Of a DNA stretch of 64,000 nucleotides, positions 31,235-40,939 are shown piece after piece (within the stretch, counting starts at the first letter, position 1; every line of letters starts with the position of its first letter). The position numbers and the translations under genes are program-made. The notes beneath the pieces were generated by a model. That model was not told the origin of the DNA. It did no database searches and saw nothing but the letters and a program-made list of their open reading frames with translations. Source of the stretch: a bacterium (lineage in GTDB: Bacteria; Myxococcota; UBA727; JAUIJE01); the NCBI GenBank assembly GCA_030431455.1, contig JAUIJE010000001.1:496001-560000 (forward strand), in the 5' to 3' direction.

Positions 31235-34200
31235 CTACTCGATGCCGAGGAAATAGGGGGTCTCGCCGCCCCCGGCGACCACCACCAGCAATGACATCGC
31301 CCCCGCGGGCACCGGCACGATGCCGTCCCCGGGGCCGTTGATGGTCTGGATGATGGTGAAGTCGCTCTCGTCGACGAACGTCACCGCGGCGGTGGCCGCG
31401 GGGTCGGCGTCGAGGAACACGAACAGCTCCGGTTGCCCGAACAAGAACACCCGGAAGAAGTCGATGTCGCCGTTGCACAGCGTCGCGTCGATGAACGCGG
31501 GGGTCATCAGGCCGGGGGGGGCGAGGGGGTCGTCGTTGGGCTCGAACGCGTCGGGCACGCAGGCGGGCTCTTCGATCTGCACCTGAATCTGGTAGCGCCG
31601 CGCGTCGAACGGCCCGACCGCCACCCCGGTGACCACCGCGTAGGCGGGGCCGCTGAACGCCGCGGTGAACGTCACGGTCTCGACGCCGCCGCCGCCCGAC
31701 GACGTGCCCACCAGCTCGCCCCCCTCGCGGTACACCTCGAGGGTCATGCCCGGCGGCGCGTCGTACTCGAGGGTCACGGTGCCGATGAAGCCGGCGTCGA
31801 TGTTGAACTCGTAAAAGTCGGGATCGTCGGGGCACAGGTCCGCGTTGGTGAAGCTCTCGCCGATGAAGGTCGCGTCCTCGAAGGTGTCGTTTTCCTCGGA
31901 GAGGTCGTCTTCGCATTCCGGGAAGTCACAGATCCAGTTCATGGTGGGGTTGGGGGTGGTGGGGGGCTGGCAGTTGTCGAACCCGCAGGCGTCATCGGTG
32001 GTGTTCACGCAGTCGTTCTCGTCGAACGCCCCGCACCCACAATCACAGATGCCGTCGCCGAACCAGAACGGCGAGCAGGTCCACTCGTCGGGGATCTCGA
32101 GTTCGCAGGTGGCCGAGCAGCCGTCCCCGTCGAGGTTGTTGCCATCGTCGCACTCTTCGCTGCCCTCTTGCTGCCCGTTGCCGCAGAAGGGCTCGACCTG
32201 GCAACTGGCGTTGCAGCCGTCGCCGGATTGCACATTGCCGTCGTCACACTCTTCGGGGAACTCGACCACGCCGTTGCCGCAGCTCTCGATGTCGCACAGG
32301 TAGTTCTCGTCGTCGACGGGGGGGAAGCCACCCGGGCAGTTGTTCACATCGCAGAACTGCGCGTCGGCCGATTCGCAATCGGGGTCGAGGGCCCCGCAGC
32401 CACAGTCGCAGCTGTTGCCGCTGCCGTAGAACGCGGGGAAACACACCCAGGCGTCGGGGATCTCCCACTCGCAGTCCTCGTCGCAGCCGTCGCCGGGCTG
32501 GTTGTTCCCGTCGTCGCACTCCTCGGGGAACTGCAGGGCGCCGTCGCCACAGGTGGGAAACTCCACCAAACATTCCGGGGAACACCCGTCGCCGGGCAGG
32601 AGGTTGCCGTCGTCGCACTCCTCGCCGGGATCGAGAATGAAGTTGCCGCACAGGCCCTCGAGCAGGCAGTTCTCGTCACAGCCGTCGCCGGGGAGGGTGT
32701 TGCCGTCGTCGCACTGTTCGCCGGCTTCCACTTGGCCGTTGCCGCAGGCGGGCTCGATTTGGCAGTTGGCGTTGCAGCCATCGCCGTTTTGGGTGTTGCC
32801 GTCGTCGCACTGCTCGGGGGGCTCGATCATGCCGTTGCCGCAGCTGGGGAGCAGGCACAGGGGGTTGTTGTCGGGTACGGGTTGGACACCGCCGGGGCAG
32901 TTGTTGAACTCGCACACGCTGGCGTTGAGCGACGGGCAGTCGCTGTCTTGCACCGCGCACCCGCAGTCACAGATGCCGTCGCCAAACCAGAACACGGGGC
33001 AGGTCCAGCCCACCGGGACCTCGACCTGGCACGTCGACGAGCAGCCATCGCCGTTTTGGGTGTTGCCGTCGTCGCATTGTTCGCCGGGCTCGAGCTGGCC
33101 GTTGCCGCAGGTGGGGCCCTCCACCGTGCAGTTGGGCGAGCACCCGTCGCCGGGCAGGTTGTTGCCGTCATCGCACTGCTCGGGGAACTGGATGACGCCG
33201 TCGCCACAGATGCCCTCGACGGTGCAAAATGGGGAGCAGCCGTCACCGGGCTGGTTGTTGCCGTCGTCGCATTGCTCCGGGGGTTCGAGGATGCCGTTGC
33301 CGCAGTCGGTCTCGATGAGACAGCCCGCGCTGCAGCCGTCTCCAGAGACATTGTTGCCGTCGTCACACTGTTCGCCCGGGTCGAGCACGCCGTTGCCGCA
33401 GGGGGCTTCGGCGCAGAACCGGTTGTCGTCGGGGAGGGTCAGGCCCGCGTCGCAGTTGATGAACTCGCACACCCCGGGGTCGATGGTGGGGCAGTCGCTG
33501 TCGAGCGCGGTGCAGCCGCAGTCGCACAGCCCGTCGCCATAGAACTGCGGCACGCAGCTCCAGTCCGCGGGGATCATGTCCTCGACCTGGCACAGGGCGT
33601 TGCAGCCGTCCCCAGAGACATTGTTGCCGTCGTCGCACTGCTCGGGGGGCTCGAGGGTGCCGTTGCCGCAGGTGGGGGCCTCGAGGCGGCAGTCCTGGTT
33701 GCAGCCGTCGCCGTTTTGGGTGTTGCCGTCGTCGCACTCCTCGGGGAACACCACCACGCCATCGCCGCACACGTTCGCCTCTTCGCACATGGGGTTTTGT
33801 TGGGGCACGGGGGAGAAGCCGGGGGGGCAGTTGTCCCGGGCACACACCGCCGCGGACAAGGTGGGGCAGTCGATGTCGAACACATCGCAGCCGCAGTCGC
33901 AGGTCCCGTCGAGGTAGAAGCTCGCGGTGCAGGTCCAGCCCGCGGGGGGCTCGACCTGGCACGTCGACGAGCAGCCATCGCCGTTTTGGGTGTTGCCGTC
34001 GTCGCACTCCTCACCGGCCTGGATGAAGCCGTTGCCGCAGGTCCCGCCCTCGGTCACGCAGTTGGCGTTGCAGCCGTCGCCGTTTTGGGTGTTGCCGTCG
34101 TCGCATTGCTCGGGGGGTTCGACCACGCCGTTGCCGCACTGGTCGATGTTGCAGAGCCAGTTCTGGTTGGGGAGGGGGTCGAAGCCGGTGGGGCACTGGT

Positions 34201-35911
34201 TGAACTGGCAGACGCCGGCCGAGCCCGACGCGCAGTCGAGGTCGATGACCCCGCAGCCGCAGTCACAGGACTCGTGGTTGTAATACTCGGGGGGGCAGGT
34301 CCAGCCCGCGGGGATCTCCACCAGGCACAGGGCCGAGCAACCGTCGCCGGGCGTGGTGTTGCCGTCGTCGCACTCCTCGCCGGGGTCGAGGGTGCCGTTG
34401 CCGCAGGGGGCTTCGATTTCGCAGAGGGGCGAACACCCGTCGCCGCCGATGAGGTTGCCGTCGTCACAGCCTTCCCCGGGGTCGAGCACACCGTTGCCGC
34501 AATCGGGCAGCTCGGTGGTGCAGAACGCCGAGCAGCCATCGCCGCCGGTGAGGTTGCCGTCGTCGCACTGTTCGACCCCGGCCCAGGTGATGCCGTCGCC
34601 GCACCGCGCGTCCCGGCAGGTGCTGGTGCAGGAATCGGTGTCTACGAAGTTGCCGTCGTCGCACTCCTCCCCGAGCTGGACCGTGCCATCCCCGCAGTCG
34701 GCCTCCGCGGTGCAGCTCGCGGAGCAGCCGTCACCGGGCAGGTTGTTGCCGTCGTCGCACTGCTCCGGGAACTCCACAATGCCATTGCCACAGACCGCCT
34801 CAGTGGTGCACACCGGGCTGCACCCGTCGCCCCCCACGAGGTTGCCGTCGTCGCACTGCTCGCCGGGGTCCAGCGTGCCGTTGCCGCAGAAGGCGTTGCC
34901 GGGGTCGTTGACCTGCATGCTGTAGCGGTTGGTCGCGCCCTGGAACCCGTACACCTCCAAGAGGTAGTCGCCGGGGTCGTTGCCCACGAAGAAGCTGATG
35001 TACTCGTTGTCGTTGGTGCTGTTGGAGTCGGCCACCACCTGGCCGGAGGGGGCGATGAGTTGGGCGTCGATGTCCCCCTCGGCGTGGCTGAAGTAGACCG
35101 TGGCCACAATGTCAGTGAAGGACTCGCGCCGCACCACGAACAGATCGCGGTCGTCCTCGCAGATGCGCGCCTCGACGCTGTTGCCGTACCCGGTGGTGGC
35201 TTGCGCGGCGGTGTCGTTGGGCTCGAAGGGGTCCGTGCAGGCCGCGCCCTCGTGGTCGACGACCAGCTCGTAGGCCACCGCATCGGCGAGGCCGGGGCCA
35301 AACACGCGCACGTACCGGGTGCTGCTCAACACCCGGTCGTCGGCCACCGACTCGGTGGTGCCCGCGCCGTTGGACGCGTCGAGCACGGTGCCGTCCGCGC
35401 CGTACAGCTCGAGGTCGACGTTGCCCACGCCAGGGAACGAGATGTCCACCCGCACCGCGCTGGGCGTCGTCGGGGACAGGGCGAACCAGTCTTCGTCCCC
35501 GGGGCACAAGTTGAACTCGTAGGTGTCGGGGGCGAGGGGGCGCGCCTCGGGGCGGCTGTCGTTGTCCTCCTGGTCGTCGTCGTCGCAGGGCGCGGGCACC
35601 GCGGGGGGCGAAGGATCGGGGCACTCGCCGTCGGGGTAGCCGCCCGGCCGCACACACGCGCCGCCGGCGCCGGACCCCCGCAGGCACACCTCGTCGAGGG
35701 GGCAGTCGGCGTCGCTCTCGCAGGTGTAGGCGCACACGCCCTCGCGGCACACCGGCTGGTAACACGCCTCATCCCCGTCCTCGCACCCGACGGTGGGCAG
35801 GTCGGCGCAGTCGCTGTCCGTCTCACAGCAGGGCGGGGGCGGGCAGCCCGCGGCCCAGGCCACGGTGACCAAGGACAGGCTCAGGAGCGAGGCGCGGCGC
35901 ATGCCGGTCAT
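31235..35911 (-). CDS. Giant Cys-rich DUF4215-repeat lipoprotein
   Basis: A 1558-residue surface protein. A signal peptide ends at a lipobox-like WAAGC. After a Cys-rich part and two PPC-like beta domains (DEDWFALSP), twenty DUF4215 repeats run from about residue 340 to 1330, with the core CGNGxxxPGEQCDDGN-GDGC. Six copies of a second module (W-x-C, then CDCGC, then D-x-D-C and a Cys near the end) follow repeats 6, 8, 10, 14, 18 and 20. PPC-like domains close the protein. The ATG at 35911 with GGAGGA is chosen; a second ATG is at 35902. The function is likely a rigid surface stalk or adhesin, by analogy. Confidence 0.85.
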   Translation of the reverse strand: MTGMRRASLLSLSLVTVAWAAGCPPPPCCETDSDCADLPTVGCEDGDEACYQPVCREGVCAYTCESDADCPLDEVCLRGSGAGGACVRPGGYPDGECPDPSPPAVPAPCDDDDQEDNDSRPEARPLAPDTYEFNLCPGDEDWFALSPTTPSAVRVDISFPGVGNVDLELYGADGTVLDASNGAGTTESVADDRVLSSTRYVRVFGPGLADAVAYELVVDHEGAACTDPFEPNDTAAQATTGYGNSVEARICEDDRDLFVVRRESFTDIVATVYFSHAEGDIDAQLIAPSGQVVADSNSTNDNEYISFFVGNDPGDYLLEVYGFQGATNRYSMQVNDPGNAFCGNGTLDPGEQCDDGNLVGGDGCSPVCTTEAVCGNGIVEFPEQCDDGNNLPGDGCSASCTAEADCGDGTVQLGEECDDGNFVDTDSCTSTCRDARCGDGITWAGVEQCDDGNLTGGDGCSAFCTTELPDCGNGVLDPGEGCDDGNLIGGDGCSPLCEIEAPCGNGTLDPGEECDDGNTTPGDGCSALCLVEIPAGWTCPPEYYNHESCDCGCGVIDLDCASGSAGVCQFNQCPTGFDPLPNQNWLCNIDQCGNGVVEPPEQCDDGNTQNGDGCNANCVTEGGTCGNGFIQAGEECDDGNTQNGDGCSSTCQVEPPAGWTCTASFYLDGTCDCGCDVFDIDCPTLSAAVCARDNCPPGFSPVPQQNPMCEEANVCGDGVVVFPEECDDGNTQNGDGCNQDCRLEAPTCGNGTLEPPEQCDDGNNVSGDGCNALCQVEDMIPADWSCVPQFYGDGLCDCGCTALDSDCPTIDPGVCEFINCDAGLTLPDDNRFCAEAPCGNGVLDPGEQCDDGNNVSGDGCSAGCLIETDCGNGILEPPEQCDDGNNQPGDGCSPFCTVEGICGDGVIQFPEQCDDGNNLPGDGCSPNCTVEGPTCGNGQLEPGEQCDDGNTQNGDGCSSTCQVEVPVGWTCPVFWFGDGICDCGCAVQDSDCPSLNASVCEFNNCPGGVQPVPDNNPLCLLPSCGNGMIEPPEQCDDGNTQNGDGCNANCQIEPACGNGQVEAGEQCDDGNTLPGDGCDENCLLEGLCGNFILDPGEECDDGNLLPGDGCSPECLVEFPTCGDGALQFPEECDDGNNQPGDGCDEDCEWEIPDAWVCFPAFYGSGNSCDCGCGALDPDCESADAQFCDVNNCPGGFPPVDDENYLCDIESCGNGVVEFPEECDDGNVQSGDGCNASCQVEPFCGNGQQEGSEECDDGNNLDGDGCSATCELEIPDEWTCSPFWFGDGICDCGCGAFDENDCVNTTDDACGFDNCQPPTTPNPTMNWICDFPECEDDLSEENDTFEDATFIGESFTNADLCPDDPDFYEFNIDAGFIGTVTLEYDAPPGMTLEVYREGGELVGTSSGGGGVETVTFTAAFSGPAYAVVTGVAVGPFDARRYQIQVQIEEPACVPDAFEPNDDPLAPPGLMTPAFIDATLCNGDIDFFRVFLFGQPELFVFLDADPAATAAVTFVDESDFTIIQTINGPGDGIVPVPAGAMSLLVVVAGGGETPYFLGIE
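31925..34895 (-). repeat. Array of DUF4215 repeats and six CDCGC modules
   Basis: The coding repeat holds twenty DUF4215 copies, about 100 bases each, interrupted by six longer units whose CDCGC core lies near 34260, 33894, 33519, 32964, 32403 and 32039. Copies share much nucleotide identity, so slippage or recombination may change copy number. Confidence 0.8.
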
Positions 35912-36046
35912 GGATCCTCCGACGACGGGCCGGACAAAAACCGGCCTGCGGAAGCATAGAGGATGAACCCCGGTTGCGCTCGTCGATTGCCGGTCCCAAA
36001 GATCGACGCGAACCGGCGGCGCGGAAGCCGCGCAAGGAGGGCCCGG

Positions 36047-36829
36047 GTGCGGCTGATCAGCTGGAACATCAACGGCGTACGCGCGGTGCACAAACGGGGC
36101 GAACTGGATTGGGCGTTCACCACCGAGGACGCGGACGTCGTGTGCTTGCAGGAGACCAAGGTCTCCGCCGAGGACCTGCCGCGGTCCCTGTCCCACCCCG
36201 AGGGGTGGAAGAGCCTGTATAACCCCGCGGAAAGAAAAGGGTATTCGGGTGTGGCCACCTACCTTCGAGAGGACTTGGCGCCCGCCGCGTGGGCCCCCGG
36301 GTTGGGCCTCGACCGCTTCGACGGGGAGGGGCGCGTCATCCGCTGCGACCTCGACGCGTTTGTTCTGTACAACATCTACTTTCCCAACGGCGGACGCGGG
36401 CCCGAGCGCCTCGCGTTCAAGCTGGATTTCTACGACGCGGTGTTCGACCAGCTCACCGCCCTGGTCGACCAAGGCCGCGAAGTGGTGCTCTGCGGGGACG
36501 TCAACTGCGCCCACCGGGACATCGACATCCACGACCCCGCGCGTTTCGCCGGGCACACCGGCTTTTCCCAAAAGGAGCGCGCCTTCGTGGACCGGCTCCT
36601 CGACGCCGGCTTCGTGGACTCCTTCCGGGCCGAGCACGGTGACCTCGAGCGACAGTTCACCTGGTGGGACAACTACCGCAACTACCGGCCCAAGAACGAC
36701 GGCTGGCGCATCGACTACTTCTTCATCACCGAAGGCCTCGAGGAGGTCATGGTCGACGCCTGGATTTCGCCGCACATCATGGGCAGCGACCATTGCCCCA
36801 TCGGGCTCGAGCTCGACATCGACCTCTAG
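36047..36829 (+). CDS. xth: Exodeoxyribonuclease III family AP endonuclease
   Basis: A 260-residue DNA repair enzyme that cuts abasic sites. All motifs are present: ISWNINGVRA at the start, CLQETK, NIYFPNGG, the metal site LCGDVNCAHRDIDI, WWDNYRNYRPKNDGWRIDYF and the C-terminal GSDHCPI. The start is the GTG at 36047 behind AAGGAGG; the upstream open frame is leader. It reads away from the DUF4215 gene and is followed, 41 bases later, by polA; the two act in base-excision repair. Confidence 0.93.
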   Translation: MRLISWNINGVRAVHKRGELDWAFTTEDADVVCLQETKVSAEDLPRSLSHPEGWKSLYNPAERKGYSGVATYLREDLAPAAWAPGLGLDRFDGEGRVIRCDLDAFVLYNIYFPNGGRGPERLAFKLDFYDAVFDQLTALVDQGREVVLCGDVNCAHRDIDIHDPARFAGHTGFSQKERAFVDRLLDAGFVDSFRAEHGDLERQFTWWDNYRNYRPKNDGWRIDYFFITEGLEEVMVDAWISPHIMGSDHCPIGLELDIDL

Positions 36830-36870
36830 ACCTCGTCGCCACCCACCTCCGCGCAGAGAAGGGACCGCTT

Positions 36871-39510
36871 GTGGCCACCCCCAAAAAAGTCATCCTCGTC
36901 GACGGCACCGCGTTCATCTACCGGGCCTTTTTTGCCATTCCCGGCAACTTCTCCACCGCGTCGGGGCTGCACACCAATGCCATTTACGGCTTCGCGTTGA
37001 TGTTCAAGAAGTTGTTCGCGGGCCGCGACCCCGCCTACGCCGCGGTCATCTTCGATGCCCCCGGCGCCACCTTCCGTGACGAGCAATACCCCGCGTACAA
37101 AGCCCACCGTCCCCGGATGCCCCAAGAGTTGCGAGAGCAGCTCCCCTACATCGATCAGCTCGTCGAGGCCCACAACTTCCCCATCTTCCGGGTCGAGGGC
37201 TACGAGGCCGACGACGTCATAGGGACCCTGGCCCGCGAGGCCGAAGCCGAAGGCCACGAGGTGGTGGTGGTCAGCGGGGACAAAGACTTCGCCCAGATCA
37301 TCACCGACAACGTCAAGATGCTCGACGCCCTGCGCGACATCACCTACGACCCCGAGCTGGTGAAAAAGAAGTGGGGCGTGCCCCCGCACCAGTTCGTCGA
37401 CTACCTCGCGCTGCTGGGCGACAAGATCGACAACATCCCCGGCGTCCCCGGCATCGGCCAAAAGGGCGCGGCCAAGCTGCTCGAGACCTACGGCGACCTC
37501 GACGGCATCATCGCCCACATCGACGACCTCAAGGGCAAACAACAAAAGTCCCTCCTCGAGAACAAAGACCAGGCGCAGCTCTCCAAGGAGCTCGCCACCA
37601 TCGACCGGCACGTGGCGCTTCCCTTCACCTGGGACGAGCTCAGCTTCGAAAAGCCAGACCAGGCGGTGCTCAACGACCTCTACAAAGAGCTCGAGTTCTT
37701 CTCGTTGCTGGAGAAGGACGACCTGGAGGGCGACTACGCCCACGAGACCGAGGACTACGCGGTGGTCACCGACGCGGCCACGCTCAAGGCGTTCCTCGAC
37801 GATGACGGGGCCCCCATCGCCATCAACCCATTGTTTGATCTGCCCACCCCGGTGACGGGCAAGTTGGTGGGGTTGTCGTTTGCCAAGAGCGCCGCCAATG
37901 CGATTTACGTGCCCCTGGCCGACGGGGTTCTCGAGGTGCTCAAGGGCTATTTTGAAGACCCCGTGCGGGACAAGGTGGTCTACAACGCGAAGTTCCTCGA
38001 GGTCGCGCTGTCTCAACGCAAAATCGCGCTCACCGGCATCACCTTCGACGTGCTGTTGGCGTCATACCTCATCGACCCCGCCCACCTCATCCCCCACAAC
38101 CTCCCGCAGATCGTGAAGTGGTACCTCCACCGCACCCTGGAGCCGGTCAAAGCCATCGTGGGCGCGGGCAAAAAAGAACGCCCCTTCTCGGCCCTGTCCG
38201 TCGAGGCGGTCAGCGACTACGCCTGCCACCTCGCGGCCGCGATTTGGGAGCTGCACGGGCCCATGGCCCAGAAGCTCGAGTACGAGGGCCACACCGACCA
38301 CTTGTTCGACGTCGACCTGCCGCTGTCCCACGTGCTCGCGCGCATGGAGATCCACGGCATTCTCGTCGACAAAGCGGACCTCGCGGTCATCGGCAAGGAG
38401 TTCGCAGAAAAGCTCGCCGGCATCGAGGCCGAGATTTTCGAACACGCGGGACAGAGCTTCAACGTCAACTCCACCAAGCAACTGTCCAAGGTGCTGTTCG
38501 AAGACTTGGGCCTGCCCGTCATCAAGCGCACCAAGTCCGGCTACTCCACCAATGCTGAGGTGTTGGAGCGCCTGTTGGACAAGCACCCCATCGCCGGCCT
38601 GCTGCTCGAGTACCGGAAGATCAACAAGCTCATCAACACCTACACCGACGTGCTCACCCAAGCGGTCAACCCGACGACGGGCCGGGTCCACGCCACCTTC
38701 CAACAAACCGTGAGCACCACCGGCCGCCTCATCTCCACCGAGCCCGATCTCCAACGCACCCCGATCAAGACCCCGGAGGGCAAACGCATCCGTCGTGCGT
38801 TTGTCGCGCCCCCGGGCCATCACATCGTGTCCGCGGACTGGTCCCAGATCGAACTCCGCATCCTCGCCGACCGCAGCGAAGACCCCCTGCTCATCGAGGC
38901 GTTCACCCAGGGCCTCGACGTGCACCGCCGCACCGCCGGGCAGATCTTCGACAAGCCGCGCGAGGAGGTCACCGACGACGAGCGCGCGGTGGGCAAGACC
39001 ATCAACTTCGCGACCATCTACGGCCAGGGGGCCACCGCCCTGTCGCAACAACTGAAGATTCCGCGCAAGCAGGCGGAGCAGTACATCCAAAGCTACTTCA
39101 ACGCCTATGCGGGGGTGAAAGCGTGGGTGGACGACACCGTCGAGCGGGCCCTGACCTCCGGGTACGTCGAGACCATGCTGGGGCGGCGCAGGTACATTCC
39201 GGAGCTCTCCAGCAACGCGTTCATGGAGCGGCAGACCGGGCAGCGCATGGCCGCCAACACCCCCATCCAAGGGTCGGCCGCGGACATCTGCAAGCTGGCG
39301 ATGTTGCGCATCGACAAGGCGCTGACCGAGCGCAAGCTCGGCGCGAAGATGGTCCTGCAAATCCATGACGAGCTGCTGTTCGAGGTGCCGGACGCGGAGC
39401 TCGACGAGGTCGAAGGGCTGGCCCGGGACGTGATGCAGTCGGTGGTGAATCTGCGCGTGCCGCTGCTCGTCGATGTCGGACGCGGGGCGAGCTGGGCGGA
39501 TGCCAAATAA
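36871..39510 (+). CDS. polA: DNA polymerase I, proofreading domain degenerate
   Basis: An 879-residue enzyme. Residues 1-290 form the 5' nuclease (ILVDGTAFIYRAFF, YEADDVIGTLA, SGDKDFAQII, GDKIDNIPGVPGIG). The middle 3'-5' exonuclease fold is kept but its metal residues are lost: the usual DxE is replaced by INPLFD, HNxKxD by YNAKFLE and YxxxD by YACHL. The polymerase motifs are intact (DWSQIELRILA, a B motif with NFATIYG, QIHDELLFEV). So it should repair and fill gaps without proofreading, as in Thermus. The start is the GTG at 36871. Confidence 0.95.
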   Translation: MATPKKVILVDGTAFIYRAFFAIPGNFSTASGLHTNAIYGFALMFKKLFAGRDPAYAAVIFDAPGATFRDEQYPAYKAHRPRMPQELREQLPYIDQLVEAHNFPIFRVEGYEADDVIGTLAREAEAEGHEVVVVSGDKDFAQIITDNVKMLDALRDITYDPELVKKKWGVPPHQFVDYLALLGDKIDNIPGVPGIGQKGAAKLLETYGDLDGIIAHIDDLKGKQQKSLLENKDQAQLSKELATIDRHVALPFTWDELSFEKPDQAVLNDLYKELEFFSLLEKDDLEGDYAHETEDYAVVTDAATLKAFLDDDGAPIAINPLFDLPTPVTGKLVGLSFAKSAANAIYVPLADGVLEVLKGYFEDPVRDKVVYNAKFLEVALSQRKIALTGITFDVLLASYLIDPAHLIPHNLPQIVKWYLHRTLEPVKAIVGAGKKERPFSALSVEAVSDYACHLAAAIWELHGPMAQKLEYEGHTDHLFDVDLPLSHVLARMEIHGILVDKADLAVIGKEFAEKLAGIEAEIFEHAGQSFNVNSTKQLSKVLFEDLGLPVIKRTKSGYSTNAEVLERLLDKHPIAGLLLEYRKINKLINTYTDVLTQAVNPTTGRVHATFQQTVSTTGRLISTEPDLQRTPIKTPEGKRIRRAFVAPPGHHIVSADWSQIELRILADRSEDPLLIEAFTQGLDVHRRTAGQIFDKPREEVTDDERAVGKTINFATIYGQGATALSQQLKIPRKQAEQYIQSYFNAYAGVKAWVDDTVERALTSGYVETMLGRRRYIPELSSNAFMERQTGQRMAANTPIQGSAADICKLAMLRIDKALTERKLGAKMVLQIHDELLFEVPDAELDEVEGLARDVMQSVVNLRVPLLVDVGRGASWADAK

Positions 39511-39642
39511 CCCCGCGGGTGTGGTTCTGTTCGCCGGCCCGGGGGCCCCGTCAAAGGGGTTGATCTGGGCCAAAAATCGGTCCATAGGACCGCGCCCCTT
39601 GAAGGGTTGTCCTCGTCCACGAGGCGAGGCGGGAAGGGAACC

Positions 39643-40065
39643 ATGAAGAAGATTTTTGCCATCGCGTTTGTTGGTTTGGGACTTTTGGCCGTCGGTTGCG
39701 GGAGCGACGACAGCGCCGAGAAAAAAGACGCGGAGAACCCCGCGGCGGCCGAGGAAGCGCCGGTCGAAGAGACCACCCAAGAGACCGCTGAAGCCCTGAA
39801 GATCGAGCTGGACGCGTTCAAGGACGCGGCCACCGTGACCACCGCCGAGTTCGACGACGGGACCAAAGGTCTCGACATGAGCGCCCTGGTGGACGGCGCC
39901 GGCTACGCCCAATGTGGTTTGGCCAACGGCGACAAAGTGAAGATGATCGACGGCGCCGCGGTGCCCGAAGGTCGCGCCGGCGTGCAGTCGCTGATCAAAG
40001 CGTGCAGCGAAGGCAAAGCCGTGACCGTGATGCGGGGCGGCGAAGAGATGACCCTCGGCCAGTGA
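39643..40065 (+). CDS. Small lipoprotein with PDZ-like C-terminus
   Basis: A 140-residue protein. The lipobox is LAVGC near residue 19. A Glu/Ala-rich linker follows, then a folded end with the strand pattern CGLANGDKVKMIDGAAVPEGRAGVQSLIKACSEGKAVTVMRGG (positions 80-135), which resembles the second half of GspC-type PDZ domains (L-x-x-GD-x-I-x-x-I-NG). This resemblance is suggestive only. AAGGGA lies upstream of the ATG at 39643. A strong terminator follows. Confidence 0.65.
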   Translation: MKKIFAIAFVGLGLLAVGCGSDDSAEKKDAENPAAAEEAPVEETTQETAEALKIELDAFKDAATVTTAEFDDGTKGLDMSALVDGAGYAQCGLANGDKVKMIDGAAVPEGRAGVQSLIKACSEGKAVTVMRGGEEMTLGQ

Positions 40066-40087
40066 GCCGACGGTTTTCGAGTGATGA

Positions 40088-40112
40088 AAGCGCGCCCCTG
40101 GGGGCGCGTTTT
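40088..40112 (+). terminator. Rho-independent terminator of the PDZ-like lipoprotein
   Basis: Stem CGCGCCCC/GGGGCGCG directly followed by TTTTCTTTT. Confidence 0.85.
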
Positions 40113-40175
40113 CTTTTGGGGCCGCGCCCGGGCCGGGTGCGTTGAAGGCGGGTGGTCCCGACGGTAGGAGAGGGC

Positions 40176-40892
40176 ATGAAGCGCGCGGAAAAAGCCTTGA
40201 AGGTGATGGACATCCTGGCCGAGTTGTACCCCCGGCCGCCGATCCCCCTCGACCACACCGATCCCTACACATTGTTGGTGGCGGTGATGCTCAGCGCGCA
40301 GACCACCGACAAGAAGGTCAACGAGGTCACCCCCGCGCTGTTCGAGGTCGCTTCGACCCCGCAGGCGATGCGCGAGCTGTCGGTGGCCACGGTCCAGGAC
40401 CTGATCAAACAGATCGGGCTCGCCCCCCAAAAGGCGAAGAACCTCGTGGGGCTCTCGGAGCGCATCTGTGACGTGTACGGGGGCGCGGTGCCGCGCACGT
40501 TCGAAGACCTCGAGTCGCTGCCCGGGGTGGGTCACAAGACCGCGTCGGTGGTGATGGCCCAGGCCTTCGGCGTGCCCGCGTTCCCGGTGGACACCCACAT
40601 CCACCGGCTGGCCGCGCGCTGGGGCCTTTCCGACGGCCACAGCGTCGAGAAGACCGAGCGGGACCTCAAGGCGGTTTTTCCCGAGGATCGCTGGAACGAT
40701 CTGCACCTCCAGATCATCTACTTCGGGCGCGAGTACTGCCCGGCCCGGCGGCACGACCTCGCGGCCTGTCGCATCTGCGGCTGGGCCGCGAGCAAGAAGC
40801 GCGTCGCCGAAGAGGCGGTGCTCAACGCGCCCAAAAAGCGCGCCCCCGCGCCCAAAAAGCGCGCCCCCGCGGCCAAGAAGGCCGCCCGCTGA
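40176..40892 (+). CDS. nth: Endonuclease III with unusual Cys pattern and basic tail
   Basis: A 238-residue glycosylase/lyase for oxidised pyrimidines. The helix-hairpin-helix LPGVGHKTASVV carries the catalytic Lys121, and Asp139 sits in FPVDTHIHR; MLSAQTTDKKVN is the classic N-terminal motif. The iron-sulfur end is odd: CPARRHDLAACRICGW gives C-x9-C-x2-C instead of C-x6-C-x2-C-x5-C. A Lys/Ala/Pro tail (residues 217-238) repeats PKKRAPA. The ATG at 40176 has TAGGAG upstream. Confidence 0.93.
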   Translation: MKRAEKALKVMDILAELYPRPPIPLDHTDPYTLLVAVMLSAQTTDKKVNEVTPALFEVASTPQAMRELSVATVQDLIKQIGLAPQKAKNLVGLSERICDVYGGAVPRTFEDLESLPGVGHKTASVVMAQAFGVPAFPVDTHIHRLAARWGLSDGHSVEKTERDLKAVFPEDRWNDLHLQIIYFGREYCPARRHDLAACRICGWAASKKRVAEEAVLNAPKKRAPAPKKRAPAAKKAAR

Positions 40893-40939
40893 CCTCGCGG
40901 GGGCCGGACGCTAGGATGAACAAATCGTCTGGAGGCCCC

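Noticed and set aside
31433-35959. A 1508-codon open frame on the + strand opposite the DUF4215 gene
   Set aside because: It exists because the repeated GC-rich codons of the real gene lack stops in the mirror frame. Its translation is Ala/Val/His-rich with no signal, domain or ribosome site, while the - strand shows a signal peptide and regular Cys repeats.
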